Source: Butyrivibrio sp. LB2008 (GTDB lineage Bacteria > Bacillota > Clostridia > Lachnospirales > Lachnospiraceae). Taken from it: a stretch of DNA of 64,000 nt. Below are positions 27,695 to 36,431 of the stretch, piece after piece. How positions within the stretch are numbered: position 1 is the first letter of the stretch; every line of letters starts with the position of its first letter. The stretch covers positions 186,001 to 250,000 of the forward strand of contig NZ_KK211308.1 of NCBI RefSeq assembly GCF_000621565.1, in the 5' to 3' direction. The notes beneath the pieces were generated by a model. It was given only the letters and a program-made list of their open reading frames with translations. It was not told the DNA's origin and made no database searches. A program made the translations under genes and the position numbers.

Positions 27695-28828
27695 TTATTT
27701 CATACTCATCGAATCCCATGTATCTGACGGAACAAGTGAGATATATGTCTTACCTGTGTTGATCTGAATCTCTTCACCGTTGTCATCATAGAATTTGGTC
27801 AGATGAGTCGCTTCATCTTTAACCCATGTGACGCTCTTGGCAACACCGTTTGTGATATACCATCCGGGCTTCCCCGAATCAATACAGTTATAGATAAGAT
27901 ATCCCTTAGCATCAAGCTGATTGAAATCACACTTCTGGATAAATACATTCTTAAAGCTAAGAGGCTCGCCGTCCTCTGCATCCTCATGGCGTGATCCGTA
28001 CTCGTAGTACTCATACTCTTTTGTTTCATCGTTATACTTAAGCGTAGATGTATTATGCCAGAAAGGAAGCGCGATCTCCGTTACGGGATACGTCTTGTCA
28101 TATACCTTTGTAAGGTCAACTTCCTTGCCGTAAGGCGCAAAGTTAAAGTGACTTCCCTCGTTCCTGTACTCGGTATAAGTTGTCGAATATGCCGGGTCGC
28201 TTTTCATACTAGAAAAGTTCTTATCCATATCTCCCTTGTAAATATACTCGGTAAACTCTCTGGGCTTCCCGTTATTGATCCTCGAAAATGTTCCCGAAAA
28301 ATGCTGCGCCCAGGGATTATTTAAGTATGCATTAATATGAACCTGAGGACCTCCGTCATGGCAGAGAACCGCATCCCACTCAGCAGCAAGAAGGATATTG
28401 GTAGGACGTGTACTTCTGATACTTCCCATCTGCTCAATCTTACCCCAATCTTTCACGATGCACATAAGTCTTGTAATTCTGTCATTCTGTGTACTGTTCA
28501 TCATTTCATAAACAACATCCGCTTCTGCCGTTCCATAGTGTGGAAGTGCAATCTTCTCATTGTCGACCATTACAGCGAGCGGGCGCTGATCCTTGATCTC
28601 TTCACTTATAGGCTCACCTGTAATCTCACTTAAGTACATTCCTTCCGGAATCTCGTAGTTCTCACCATCTTCCGGTGCCGCCGCCAAAGCTGTTTTGTCT
28701 TCGACAACCTCTTCAAAAGAAACCGAAAGTGACGCTTCATCCGCCCCGTTATCCTTACCGCAAGCCATAACCGAAAACGCCATGATCATGCACAATGCCG
28801 GCGCTACGATCCTATTCATTTTTTTCAT
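27695..28828 (-). CDS. DUF3048 (YerB-like) lipoprotein
   Basis: 377 aa. Signal peptide with lipobox MACG (residues 20-23), then an Asp/Glu-rich linker. The DUF3048 core is seen in PLAVMVDNEKIALPHYGTAE, ADVVYEMMNSTQNDRITRLM and GSIRSTRPTNILLAAEWDAV. Bacillus YerB is of the same family. The exact reaction is unknown; outer-face location suggests an envelope role. It follows an orphan PadR gene by 50 nt and ends at a terminator. Confidence 0.85.
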   Translation of the reverse strand: MKKMNRIVAPALCMIMAFSVMACGKDNGADEASLSVSFEEVVEDKTALAAAPEDGENYEIPEGMYLSEITGEPISEEIKDQRPLAVMVDNEKIALPHYGTAEADVVYEMMNSTQNDRITRLMCIVKDWGKIEQMGSIRSTRPTNILLAAEWDAVLCHDGGPQVHINAYLNNPWAQHFSGTFSRINNGKPREFTEYIYKGDMDKNFSSMKSDPAYSTTYTEYRNEGSHFNFAPYGKEVDLTKVYDKTYPVTEIALPFWHNTSTLKYNDETKEYEYYEYGSRHEDAEDGEPLSFKNVFIQKCDFNQLDAKGYLIYNCIDSGKPGWYITNGVAKSVTWVKDEATHLTKFYDDNGEEIQINTGKTYISLVPSDTWDSMSMK

Positions 28829-28878
28829 ACAATAACTTCTCCCGTCTTTATTTTTTTGTCAAAATTTCTTTTATTAAA

Positions 28879-29208
28879 TCACACCCCAAAAGCCATCACA
28901 TTTGCTATTGCACCGGAATATACTTCCCATTCCTCTTTCTTTTCCTTAAGCAGCTTTCTGCCTTCTTTCGTGATGCTGTAATATTTCCTTGTTTTTCCAA
29001 GATACTCCTGCTCGTAAACCTTGAGAATTCCCTTCTCTTCAAGACTATGAAGAAGCGGATACAAAGTTCCCGCCTTAAACTCAAAGACGTTCTGCGATTT
29101 CTTTCTTAATGTGTCTATCATTTCATAACCATACATGTCTTTTTCCGAAAGTAATTTCAGAACCAACATTGTGCTGCTGCCTGTCAAAAGAGATTTATCT
29201 ACTGCCAT
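28879..29208 (-). CDS. PadR-family regulator, copy a (no SEDS partner downstream)
   Basis: 109-aa winged-helix repressor. The N-terminal 80 residues (LLTGSSTMLVLKLLSEKDMY, FEFKAGTLYPLLHSLEEKG) are almost identical to copies at 30707 and 36043; the tail differs (EWEVYSGAIANVMAFGV). PadR proteins bind palindromes as dimers and often pair with a HAAS-domain membrane protein. Here the next downstream gene is DUF3048, so this copy closes the array. GGAGG precedes ATG 29208. Confidence 0.93.
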   Translation of the reverse strand: MAVDKSLLTGSSTMLVLKLLSEKDMYGYEMIDTLRKKSQNVFEFKAGTLYPLLHSLEEKGILKVYEQEYLGKTRKYYSITKEGRKLLKEKKEEWEVYSGAIANVMAFGV

Positions 29209-29276
29209 TCTATCCTCCTAAAGCACCGCCCCGGGCACTTATCAATCAATAAACTCAACTTTTCCAATAACCCATC

Positions 29277-30662
29277 TCAAGATTCAAGATCCTTAACCTT
29301 ACCCGAAACTCCGATATCCACGTGTTTCGAATAAGCATCCTTATATTTGTACACGCTTACCAGTATTCCCAGGAATACATACGAGATCACAATATTGTTG
29401 CTTGAGATAAATGGGAAAAAAGATACATAAAACTCCGGAATTATTCCAAATCCCACAATAATGTTGGCAATAGCATTTACCGCGATCCACATCAAGCAGC
29501 CGCATCCCATGGCCTGTCCCAGCTGATTCTTTGACTTTGATATACTGACGAACCCAAAAACAATAAGCGACGCCACTGTCATTACAACCAAAAATCCAAC
29601 GATCAGTCCCCAGGCCGCCGAGACATAGGTCAAAACATACGTATCTATCGGAGAAGTAATACAACCTCTTAATTGCATAACCTTGTCTCCGCCCCAAAAA
29701 TGCAGTTCTCCTCCTCCAAATAACTTCATAGCATCCATAACCGATTTCATATTATTACTTTGTGCAGTTATGTATCCGCCAAATACATTTCGGGTAAAAT
29801 AGAGCAAATATATAATAAAAGCTAACCATACAGATATGATCGAAGGAATCTTTCGAACCTTTATCCAGTCCTTTTTTATTGCATAAGTCAGCTGAACAAG
29901 CATACTTCCGACTACTATAAATGCACGCATATTATAATATCTGAACGGAACAAACGGTATGATCCTTGGTATAAATATCCAAAGAAGAGCCTTTATAAGT
30001 CCTCCGTATGACTGCCCTCTGTATTTATAGAGTATTCCGGCATAGAGAGGAATAAGCAAAAACATCAGCGCATATGAAAAACTGATACATTTACTCAATA
30101 AATGAATTATTGCTTCTCCCTGATTAGTAAAGAATAATTCACCATTGGGCCCTTTCTCAGTAAAAAAGTTTTTAAGAAAGTCACTTCCGTAAAACGTGCC
30201 CAGATAAGCAACCACAATTATAACCGCAATTCTCCTGGAATACTTAGCAACCGTTGTATAATCCACAAGATACAAAAATAACATTGCAGTTATCCCCAAA
30301 ACAGTGTAGATAATAAACGATCTGCCATCAGTTTCGAACCCCGGCATATCATAAATACTGTGTATAAGTGAATCATTCGCGATATACAGATGAATCATTG
30401 TTCCGATCACACCGACAAGTACCGCTGCAACTATAACGCCCCACGCTATCTGAGGTCTGTGAACCTTATCCAGCTCAATCCCGACACCGACGGGATCTCC
30501 CATATCTTCAACCGCACTTTTTTCTGCGGTTTCCTTATCCATTCCACCTGCAATATTCTCTTCTATCTGATCTTCTATATGCAATCTTATCTCATCGCTT
30601 ATAACCTTGTGAGCTTTTTCAAATCGTATCTGCTCAAGTAATTTTTTTATATACTCTTCCAT
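29277..30662 (-). CDS. HAAS-domain FtsW/RodA-like membrane protein, copy b
   Basis: 461 aa. Residues 1-65 form a HAAS (permease prefix) domain: IKKLLEQIRFEKAHKVISDE, then HIEDQIEENIAGGMDKETAE, MGDP and LDKVHRPQIAWG. About ten membrane helices follow and match SEDS proteins: KLFGGGE, the stretch VLTYVSAAWGLIVG, NQLGQAMGCG and FFPFIS near the end. SEDS proteins polymerise peptidoglycan glycans or act as Lipid II-handling membrane proteins; the usual catalytic Asp is not at its aligned position here (D lies one residue earlier, in SPIDTYV). Start ATG 30662 gives MEEYIK as in the paralogues. 44 nt after its PadR. Confidence 0.82.
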   Translation of the reverse strand: MEEYIKKLLEQIRFEKAHKVISDEIRLHIEDQIEENIAGGMDKETAEKSAVEDMGDPVGVGIELDKVHRPQIAWGVIVAAVLVGVIGTMIHLYIANDSLIHSIYDMPGFETDGRSFIIYTVLGITAMLFLYLVDYTTVAKYSRRIAVIIVVAYLGTFYGSDFLKNFFTEKGPNGELFFTNQGEAIIHLLSKCISFSYALMFLLIPLYAGILYKYRGQSYGGLIKALLWIFIPRIIPFVPFRYYNMRAFIVVGSMLVQLTYAIKKDWIKVRKIPSIISVWLAFIIYLLYFTRNVFGGYITAQSNNMKSVMDAMKLFGGGELHFWGGDKVMQLRGCITSPIDTYVLTYVSAAWGLIVGFLVVMTVASLIVFGFVSISKSKNQLGQAMGCGCLMWIAVNAIANIIVGFGIIPEFYVSFFPFISSNNIVISYVFLGILVSVYKYKDAYSKHVDIGVSGKVKDLES

Positions 30663-30706
30663 TTTTGTAAAACCCTCTGAACCCTGTATATTTATCAAAA
30701 CTCCCG

Positions 30707-31036
30707 TTACATACCGTATGCCAGCACGCTGACGATAGCGCCCGAATACTCATTCCACTCCTCAGTCTTAGTCTTTAAGAGCTTTCTTCCCTCTTTTGTG
30801 ATACTGTAATATTTCCTTGTCTTGCCAAGGTATTCCTGCTCATATGATTTGAGCATTCCCTTTTCCTCAAGGCCATGTAAAAGAGGATAAAGAGTCCCCG
30901 CCTTGAACTCGAAGACGTTCTGTGACTTCTTCCTCAAGGTGTCTATCATCTCATATCCATACATATCTTTTTCCGAAAGTAATTTTAAAACCAGCATTGT
31001 GCTGCTGCCCGTTAAAAGAGATTTATCTACAGCCAT
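30707..31036 (-). CDS. PadR-family regulator, copy b
   Basis: 109-aa winged-helix protein, near-identical to the copy at 36043 over about 88 residues (TLRKKSQNVFEFKAGTLYPL), with a diverged tail. It pairs with the HAAS-SEDS gene 44 nt downstream. GGAGG lies upstream, but no promoter was seen in the 56 nt after the previous gene, so it is probably read as part of the array transcript. Confidence 0.94.
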   Translation of the reverse strand: MAVDKSLLTGSSTMLVLKLLSEKDMYGYEMIDTLRKKSQNVFEFKAGTLYPLLHGLEEKGMLKSYEQEYLGKTRKYYSITKEGRKLLKTKTEEWNEYSGAIVSVLAYGM

Positions 31037-31092
31037 TTTTATTCCTCCTTGCGCTGTGCCTCTCGTGACCTTTTATAAACATGTTTATCATT

Positions 31093-32502
31093 TTAAACTG
31101 CAAAATCTTTATCTTTGCTGCGAATTGAAATATCCACGTGTTCCGGATATGCGTTCTTATATTTGTAAATGCTCAGTATTATTCCAAGAAAAGCATACGG
31201 CACAACAACTACCGCGCTTGAATAGTTTGAAAAAAATGGAATAAAGCCATCTACAATAGCAGGAAGTGTTATAAAGTCCGAACTAATACCGCAGACCGCA
31301 TTCATTGCCAGCCACATCATACAACCGCTTCCCATAATGAGTCCCAATTGATTCTTTGTCTTTGATACAGCAACAAATCCTAAGACAATCAGCCCCGCAA
31401 CAGCTGCAATAACAGCAAATGCCGCAACCAGTCCCCAAACTGCCGCAATATCAAAAGTTATATCGCCGACATCAACAATATACAGTTTGGTAAGCACAGG
31501 CACCGTACCATCAAAATAATTTATAGTACCGTTTCCAAACAGCTTCATCGCCTTAACTGTATCTGCAGCTCTTTTATAATCAAATCTAAGCGATAATACC
31601 CATCTAAGACCATTCATTGTATCTTGATCAAAAAGGGTGTGTTTATACATGAACATTGTGATTCCGGCCGGAACTACCGTAAGTAATGTCCATACAGAAA
31701 TCATTGACGGTATCTTGAGAACTATTATCCACTCTTTTTTTATTGCAACCGAAAGCTCAATGAGCATGCAGATTGCTATTATAATGGCTGAAGAATACAT
31801 GCTCCCGAATGAGCCACACATATATGTTAGAACTATCCAAACAAGCGACTTAAAAAGTGCAGTGTACTTCTGACCTTTATATTTATATAAAATCCCTGCA
31901 AAAAGCGGAATCATAAAATATATCAACATAGGTAATGTCACAAAAAACGATAAATATCTGTGCAAAAAAGGTATCTCTGCAAATGAATTTGCAATAATCA
32001 TCTCTCTTGTACTTTTATAAGCAAAGTAAACGGCTATTCTGGTTGCGATCACAAAAATAGCTATTATCTCGGAATACTTTGCTATAACTGTATAGTCTAT
32101 AAGATACAAGATCATCATTACTGCTATTCCCAAAACAACATTAATGATAAATGAAGCATATCCCCGGTCATTATATCCCGAAACAAAATATTGACTATAG
32201 CCACCTTCTATTTCTTTTTTCAACAGTATATTGATCACAAGCCCTATAACGCCTAAAACTATCGCAGTTACCATAACTCCCCAAGCAATCTGCGGTCTGT
32301 GTATCTTATCAAGAGAGATTCCAGTTTCTACAGGATCTCCCATGTCTTCGACTGCGGCCTTCTCAGCAGCCTCCTTTTCCATCCCCTCTGAAATATTCTC
32401 TTCAATCTGGTCTTCTATGTGCGATCTGATCTCATCCCCGATAGCTTTGTGAGCTTTCTCAAATCTCACCTGTTCAAGTAATTTCTTTATGTATTCTTCC
32501 AT
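31093..32502 (-). CDS. HAAS-domain FtsW/RodA-like membrane protein, copy c
   Basis: 469 aa with the same plan: HAAS prefix (IKKLLEQVRFEKAHKAIGDE, MGDPVETGISLDKIHRPQIA), then about ten helices with FAGILYKYKGQKYTALFKSL, KLFGNG, NQLGLIMGSGCMMW and IPFFS. The SEDS Asp region reads DVGDITFDIAAVWG, so an Asp is present but shifted by one. The start lies inside the last 16 bases of the preceding frameshifted paralogue, with no PadR gene between, implying coupled translation or a lost regulator. Confidence 0.82.
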   Translation of the reverse strand: MEEYIKKLLEQVRFEKAHKAIGDEIRSHIEDQIEENISEGMEKEAAEKAAVEDMGDPVETGISLDKIHRPQIAWGVMVTAIVLGVIGLVINILLKKEIEGGYSQYFVSGYNDRGYASFIINVVLGIAVMMILYLIDYTVIAKYSEIIAIFVIATRIAVYFAYKSTREMIIANSFAEIPFLHRYLSFFVTLPMLIYFMIPLFAGILYKYKGQKYTALFKSLVWIVLTYMCGSFGSMYSSAIIIAICMLIELSVAIKKEWIIVLKIPSMISVWTLLTVVPAGITMFMYKHTLFDQDTMNGLRWVLSLRFDYKRAADTVKAMKLFGNGTINYFDGTVPVLTKLYIVDVGDITFDIAAVWGLVAAFAVIAAVAGLIVLGFVAVSKTKNQLGLIMGSGCMMWLAMNAVCGISSDFITLPAIVDGFIPFFSNYSSAVVVVPYAFLGIILSIYKYKNAYPEHVDISIRSKDKDFAV

Positions 32503-33955
32503 GTGTCAAACTCCGTATTACGACTCAAAACTTTTATGTTACTGCGAATTCTTATATCTACATGCTTTGGGTAAGCATTCTTGTATTTGTATATGCTCAG
32601 TATTATTCCAAGCAGAGCATAGGATGCAACCACCTTGTGATTTGATATAAATGGGAAAAAAGATGTGTGATAAAATGACGGCAATAATCCAAAACTGACA
32701 CATATATTAAAAAGTGCATTAACCGTAAGCCACATCATACAGCCGCTTCCCATTACAACTCCCAATTGATTCTTTGTCTTTGAAGTGGCGACAAATCCAA
32801 AAATGATCAGAGCCGCAACCACAAAAATAATTGCAAATGCAAATGCTCCTCCCATAGCTGCTGCAGTTTTTGTTATCACATAACTTTTTTCATCGGCCCC
32901 GCCGCTAATCCGTGAATTGATAAGTTTTAGTGTCGATACAGTGATATCTCCATCCAAATAACTTACCGTGCCGCTTCCAAAAAGCTTTGTTCCGCTCAAT
33001 AATTCTTTTACATTTCTTTTGGAAGTATCCGGTCCAAAAATTGATCTGACCATGGTCATTTTTCTCAAATCTAAAATTTTGTTGTTATACAAGAATCTAA
33101 CCAAAACTACAGGTATCACTGTAGACAATGACCATACCGCCGCAATTGCCGGTATCTTTGGAACTTTTATCCATTCTTTCTGTATCGCGATTGTAAGTTC
33201 AACAAGTAAGCAGATTACAATCACAAGCGAACGATATTCCTGATTGTTTACTCCCGCTCCTGCCGCCACAATGCCGGTAACTATTATCCAGATAAGCGAT
33301 TTTATCAATCCATCATACTTCTGCCCTTTATACTTGTAGATTATTCCTGCAAAAAGTGGCACAAGTAAAAAATTCGCGGTCCCGACCAGCTAAAGAATTT
33401 CTCCAAAGAAGTATACTCGATTGGCTCATTATTTAAAAATGCATCCATGTTCTCCATTCTTTTACATAATGCATAGTTCTTTATCGTATAAGAAATCAAT
33501 AATATGACTGCTGCTACCTTGGAATACTTTGCAACCACCGTATAATCTATAAGAAAAAAGATAAGCATTACAGCGATTCCGCACACAACGTTGTAAATAT
33601 AATAACCTGTATCATCTACAGTTATATTTCCCAATATTTCAATTTCCGAGCTATACGATGTCGGCACTTTATTTAAAAAGAGATGTATTATTACTCCCAA
33701 AATGCCTACACCAATTGCTGCAATTATTACGCCCCACGCTATCTGCGGTCTGTGAACTTTATCAAGTGCAACTCCTGTTTCAACAGGATCTCCCATGTCC
33801 TGAACAGCACTTTTCTCAGCAGTTTCTTTGTCCATACCTTCGGAAATATTGGCTTCTATCTGATCTTCTATATGCGATCTGATTTCATCCCCAATAGCTT
33901 TATGAGATTTTTCAAACCTGACCTGTTCAAGTAATTTCTTTATATACTCTTCCAT
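32487..33955 (-). pseudogene. HAAS-domain FtsW/RodA-like membrane protein, copy d, frameshifted
   Basis: Two overlapping frames (33341-33955 and 32487-33362) make one paralogue of about 485 aa. The first holds the HAAS domain and four helices and ends shortly after FFSWSGPRIFYL. The second resumes at LVPLFAGIIYKYKGQKYDGL and continues through KLFGSG and FFPFIS to a tail NIKVLSRNTEFDTW. The switch is at a run of six T (minus strand; A run 33367-33372): one base appears missing. A single-base loss, a sequencing error or slippage at the T run would each explain it. Otherwise the reading frame is intact, so the break is recent. Confidence 0.8.
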
Positions 33956-33992
33956 TTATCACAACCTCATTTGCCAAGATGCCCCCACTAAT

Positions 33993-34060
33993 GTGTTGAC
34001 ACGCTGACTTTTGATTAATTATTTCACAAGTAATTTATCAAATTGTCAACGTGTCAGCAC
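33993..34060. repeat. 68-bp element with 16-bp near-perfect terminal inverted repeats
   Basis: Arms 33993-34008 and 34045-34060 (GTGTTGACACGCTGAC against GTGCTGACACGTTGAC read inward) differ at two positions and enclose 36 AT-rich bases. It lies immediately after the premature stop of the truncated PadR gene and before copy d. It could be a solo mobile-element remnant or a large operator. Confidence 0.6.
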
Positions 34061-34061
34061 A

Positions 34062-34337
34062 CTATATTTCTGTATCATTTCCCTCTTTTCTATCTTTTGA
34101 TATACTATAATATTTTCTCATTTTCCCGCAACAGAGCTGCTCATATGAATTGAGCGTCCCGTCGCCTTCGAGACCATGAAGAAGGGGATAAAGCATTCCG
34201 GCTTTTTTATCAAAAACATTCAGCGATCTCTTTCTGAGAGTCCTTATCATCTCAAATCCATACATATCTTTTTCTGAAAGTAATTTTAACACCAACGCTG
34301 CATTGTTTTCATTCAACAACGATTTTTCTTCCGCCAT
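34062..34337 (-). pseudogene. PadR-family regulator, copy d, truncated
   Basis: 91 aa. The winged-helix part is kept (LVLKLLSEKDMYGFEMIRTL, KAGMLYPLLHGLEGDGTLNS), with RKYYSIS, after which the sequence leaves the family and stops 16-20 residues early (tail KDRKEGNDTEI). It is more diverged than the other three copies. The lost C-terminal helix normally helps dimerise PadR, so DNA binding may be impaired. It has a good GGAGG site and is 106 nt from copy d. The 68-bp inverted-repeat element begins right at its stop codon and may have caused the truncation. Confidence 0.75.
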
Positions 34338-34373
34338 TTCTTTTTTATCCTCCTTGTATCGTGCGCTTTGTTA

Positions 34374-34556
34374 TTATGCCTTAATATCCTGTCCTTTGTG
34401 CTTATCTTCCATACTCGCAAGGATATCACTTCTCATGTCATAAACATTAAACGTAAGAAGAATCGCGAATAACCACATCAATAAAACCAATACCAAGAAC
34501 ACATCAAATAAATTCATATAATTGCTTATGGCAATAATTAACATACATCCCGTCAT
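34374..34556 (-). CDS. 60-residue single-pass membrane protein
   Basis: MTGCMLIIAISNYMNLFDVF opens it, a hydrophobic helix pair spans residues 3-37, and a charged cytoplasmic tail ends KHKGQDIKA. GGAGG lies 11 nt before ATG 34556. It stands between HAAS-SEDS copy e and the truncated PadR. No family was recognised. The clear ribosome binding site and clean hydrophobic profile favour a real small protein, perhaps an accessory of the array. Confidence 0.6.
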   Translation of the reverse strand: MTGCMLIIAISNYMNLFDVFLVLVLLMWLFAILLTFNVYDMRSDILASMEDKHKGQDIKA

Positions 34557-34624
34557 TATCGACGTCCTCCTTCAATATGCTCGCCTTTGTTTTATTTCAT
34601 ATTTCATGTTCCCATATCTCTGAT

Positions 34625-36010
34625 TTAAGTACGGATACTGATATCCACATGTTTGGAATATGCATCCTTGTATTTATATATACTTAGCAATATTCCAAGT
34701 GCCACATAAGCATACAGGCTCATTGAAGATGATGATATGAACGGTAAAAAAGTTGCGTATGCACAATTAAGCGGCAACATCCCAAATGATCCCCAAATAT
34801 TGATTATCGCATTTGCAGCAAGCCACATGATACATCCCATGCCCATAACATATCCCAATTGGTTCTTACATTTGGATATAGCAACCAATCCACAGACAAT
34901 AAGGCCGATCACGATCATAAATACCGCCCCCCCGGCAGCCACACCCCAAGTTGTCGAAATGTAAGTCAGGACAAAAGATTCATCAGGATTGGGAACAAAT
35001 GAACTTGCCGGTATATGCACATTCCCCCAACCTTTATACATGCCTCCGCCGAACAAATACATTGAATCAATAATATATTTAATTGATCTGTTCCATGACA
35101 TATAAAGGGATTCATCTCCTGACTCTGCAATCCCGGCTCTTATGTTCAAAATTATCAATAAAACATAAGCTAACCACATACAGATAAGTACCGGAGTCTT
35201 CCTTACCTTTATCCATTCCTTCTTTATCGCGATTGAAAGCTGTAAAAGCATACTTCCCAAAATCGCAGCATAGTACACACCTCGAGAAAAAGAAAAAATA
35301 AATGGGAGTATCATCCAGGAAAGAGCCTTAAACAGTGCCTTATAACTCTGTCCTCTGTACTTATAGATTATTCCTGCATATAGCGGAACCAATAACAACA
35401 TTCCCATATTTGATCTTAATAGATACCCAATCTCACCAAGAAAACGAAGTAGTTTAGGATATTCATAATAACCAAGATCCACACCTGTACCTGCAGTCTT
35501 AACGAACCAATATAATTTAAGAGGAAGGTATGTGATCAAAAAAAACATTACAAATACTGTCGCTATAACATTTGAATACTTTGAAATCACCGTATAATCC
35601 AGCAAATACACAGAAAGCATTATTCCAATTCCTACAACAGTTCTTGCCAAAAAGGTGTACCCATTTAAAGGATTAACCGATCTAGATGTCATCTGCACCG
35701 AAAAATACTGCATTGTTGTATCGTTAGCAAGGAAAAATTGTATCATGGTTCCGATCAATCCTACTCCTATAGCAGCCAGTACCACTCCCCACGCCAGTTT
35801 AGGTCTGTGAACTTTATCAAGAGCGATTCCGGCTTCTACGGGATCTCCCATATCTTCAACGGCTTGTTTCTCAGCAGTGTCTCTATCCATTCCTTCGGAG
35901 AGATTCGCTTCTATCTGATCTTCGATATGCGACCTTATCTCTTCTGCTATTGTCTTGTGAGCCTTTTGAAACCTTACTTGCTCCAACAACAACTTTATAT
36001 ATTCTTCCAT
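34625..36010 (-). CDS. HAAS-domain FtsW/RodA-like membrane protein, copy e
   Basis: 461 aa from ATG 36010 (longer in-frame version rejected because it covers the PadR gene). HAAS prefix: LLLEQVRFQKAHKTIAEEIR, MGDPVEAGIALDKVHRPKLA. SEDS-like helices include AGIIYKYRGQSYKALFKALS, YLFGGGM, SFVLTYISTTWGVAAGG, NQLGYVMGMGCIMW and FLPFIS. At the catalytic-Asp region it reads PNPDESFV, so the Asp is two residues off the canonical place. First SEDS gene after the regulated promoter, 32 nt behind its PadR partner. Confidence 0.84.
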   Translation of the reverse strand: MEEYIKLLLEQVRFQKAHKTIAEEIRSHIEDQIEANLSEGMDRDTAEKQAVEDMGDPVEAGIALDKVHRPKLAWGVVLAAIGVGLIGTMIQFFLANDTTMQYFSVQMTSRSVNPLNGYTFLARTVVGIGIMLSVYLLDYTVISKYSNVIATVFVMFFLITYLPLKLYWFVKTAGTGVDLGYYEYPKLLRFLGEIGYLLRSNMGMLLLVPLYAGIIYKYRGQSYKALFKALSWMILPFIFSFSRGVYYAAILGSMLLQLSIAIKKEWIKVRKTPVLICMWLAYVLLIILNIRAGIAESGDESLYMSWNRSIKYIIDSMYLFGGGMYKGWGNVHIPASSFVPNPDESFVLTYISTTWGVAAGGAVFMIVIGLIVCGLVAISKCKNQLGYVMGMGCIMWLAANAIINIWGSFGMLPLNCAYATFLPFISSSSMSLYAYVALGILLSIYKYKDAYSKHVDISIRT

Positions 36011-36042
36011 TTTTACACTCCAAACAATACTTTTATCATTTA

Positions 36043-36372
36043 TCAAGTTCCATATGCCAGAACACTCACAATAGCCCCCGAGTATTCCTTCCACTCCTCT
36101 GTCTTGCTCTTTAAGAGCTTTCTTCCTTCCTTGGTGATACTGTAATACTTTCTTGTCTTACCAAGGTATTCCTGCTCATATGATTTGAGCATTCCTTTCT
36201 CCTCAAGTCCATGGAGAAGGGGGTAAAGAGTACCTGCCTTAAACTCAAAGACGTTCTGGGATTTTTTTCTTAAAGTGTCTATCATTTCATATCCGTACAT
36301 ATCTTTTTCCGAGAGTAGTTTTAAAACCAGCATTGTACTGCTACCTGTCAAAAGAGACTTATCTACAGCCAT
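36043..36372 (-). CDS. PadR-family regulator, copy e (first in array)
   Basis: 109 aa with a winged helix in residues 10-75 and a C-terminal dimerisation helix (EEWKEYSGAIVSVLAYGT). It is the first gene of the array, with a promoter that carries a palindrome between -35 and -10, plus three degenerate tandem repeats downstream. Autorepression is therefore likely. PadR partners with HAAS domains are thought to relay membrane signals to transcription. Confidence 0.94.
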   Translation of the reverse strand: MAVDKSLLTGSSTMLVLKLLSEKDMYGYEMIDTLRKKSQNVFEFKAGTLYPLLHGLEEKGMLKSYEQEYLGKTRKYYSITKEGRKLLKSKTEEWKEYSGAIVSVLAYGT

Positions 36373-36382
36373 ATTAACCTCC

Positions 36383-36430
36383 TTATATCGTACATCTATA
36401 TATCGTAAGTCTATATATATCGTTCATCTA
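36383..36430 (-). promoter_or_regulatory. Three tandem degenerate repeats in the PadR leader
   Basis: Three copies of about 16 nt with the core TATATCGTWMRTCTA (starts near 36383, 36397 and 36412) between the promoter and the PadR gene. They share ATATCG with the operator palindrome and may be extra half-sites for the regulator. Confidence 0.5.
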
Positions 36431-36431
36431 C

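Noticed and set aside
33341-33375. Programmed -1 frameshift in HAAS-SEDS copy d
   Set aside because: No X XXY YYZ heptamer in the right phase and no clear downstream stem; only a T6 run, so a mutation or read error is the simpler explanation.
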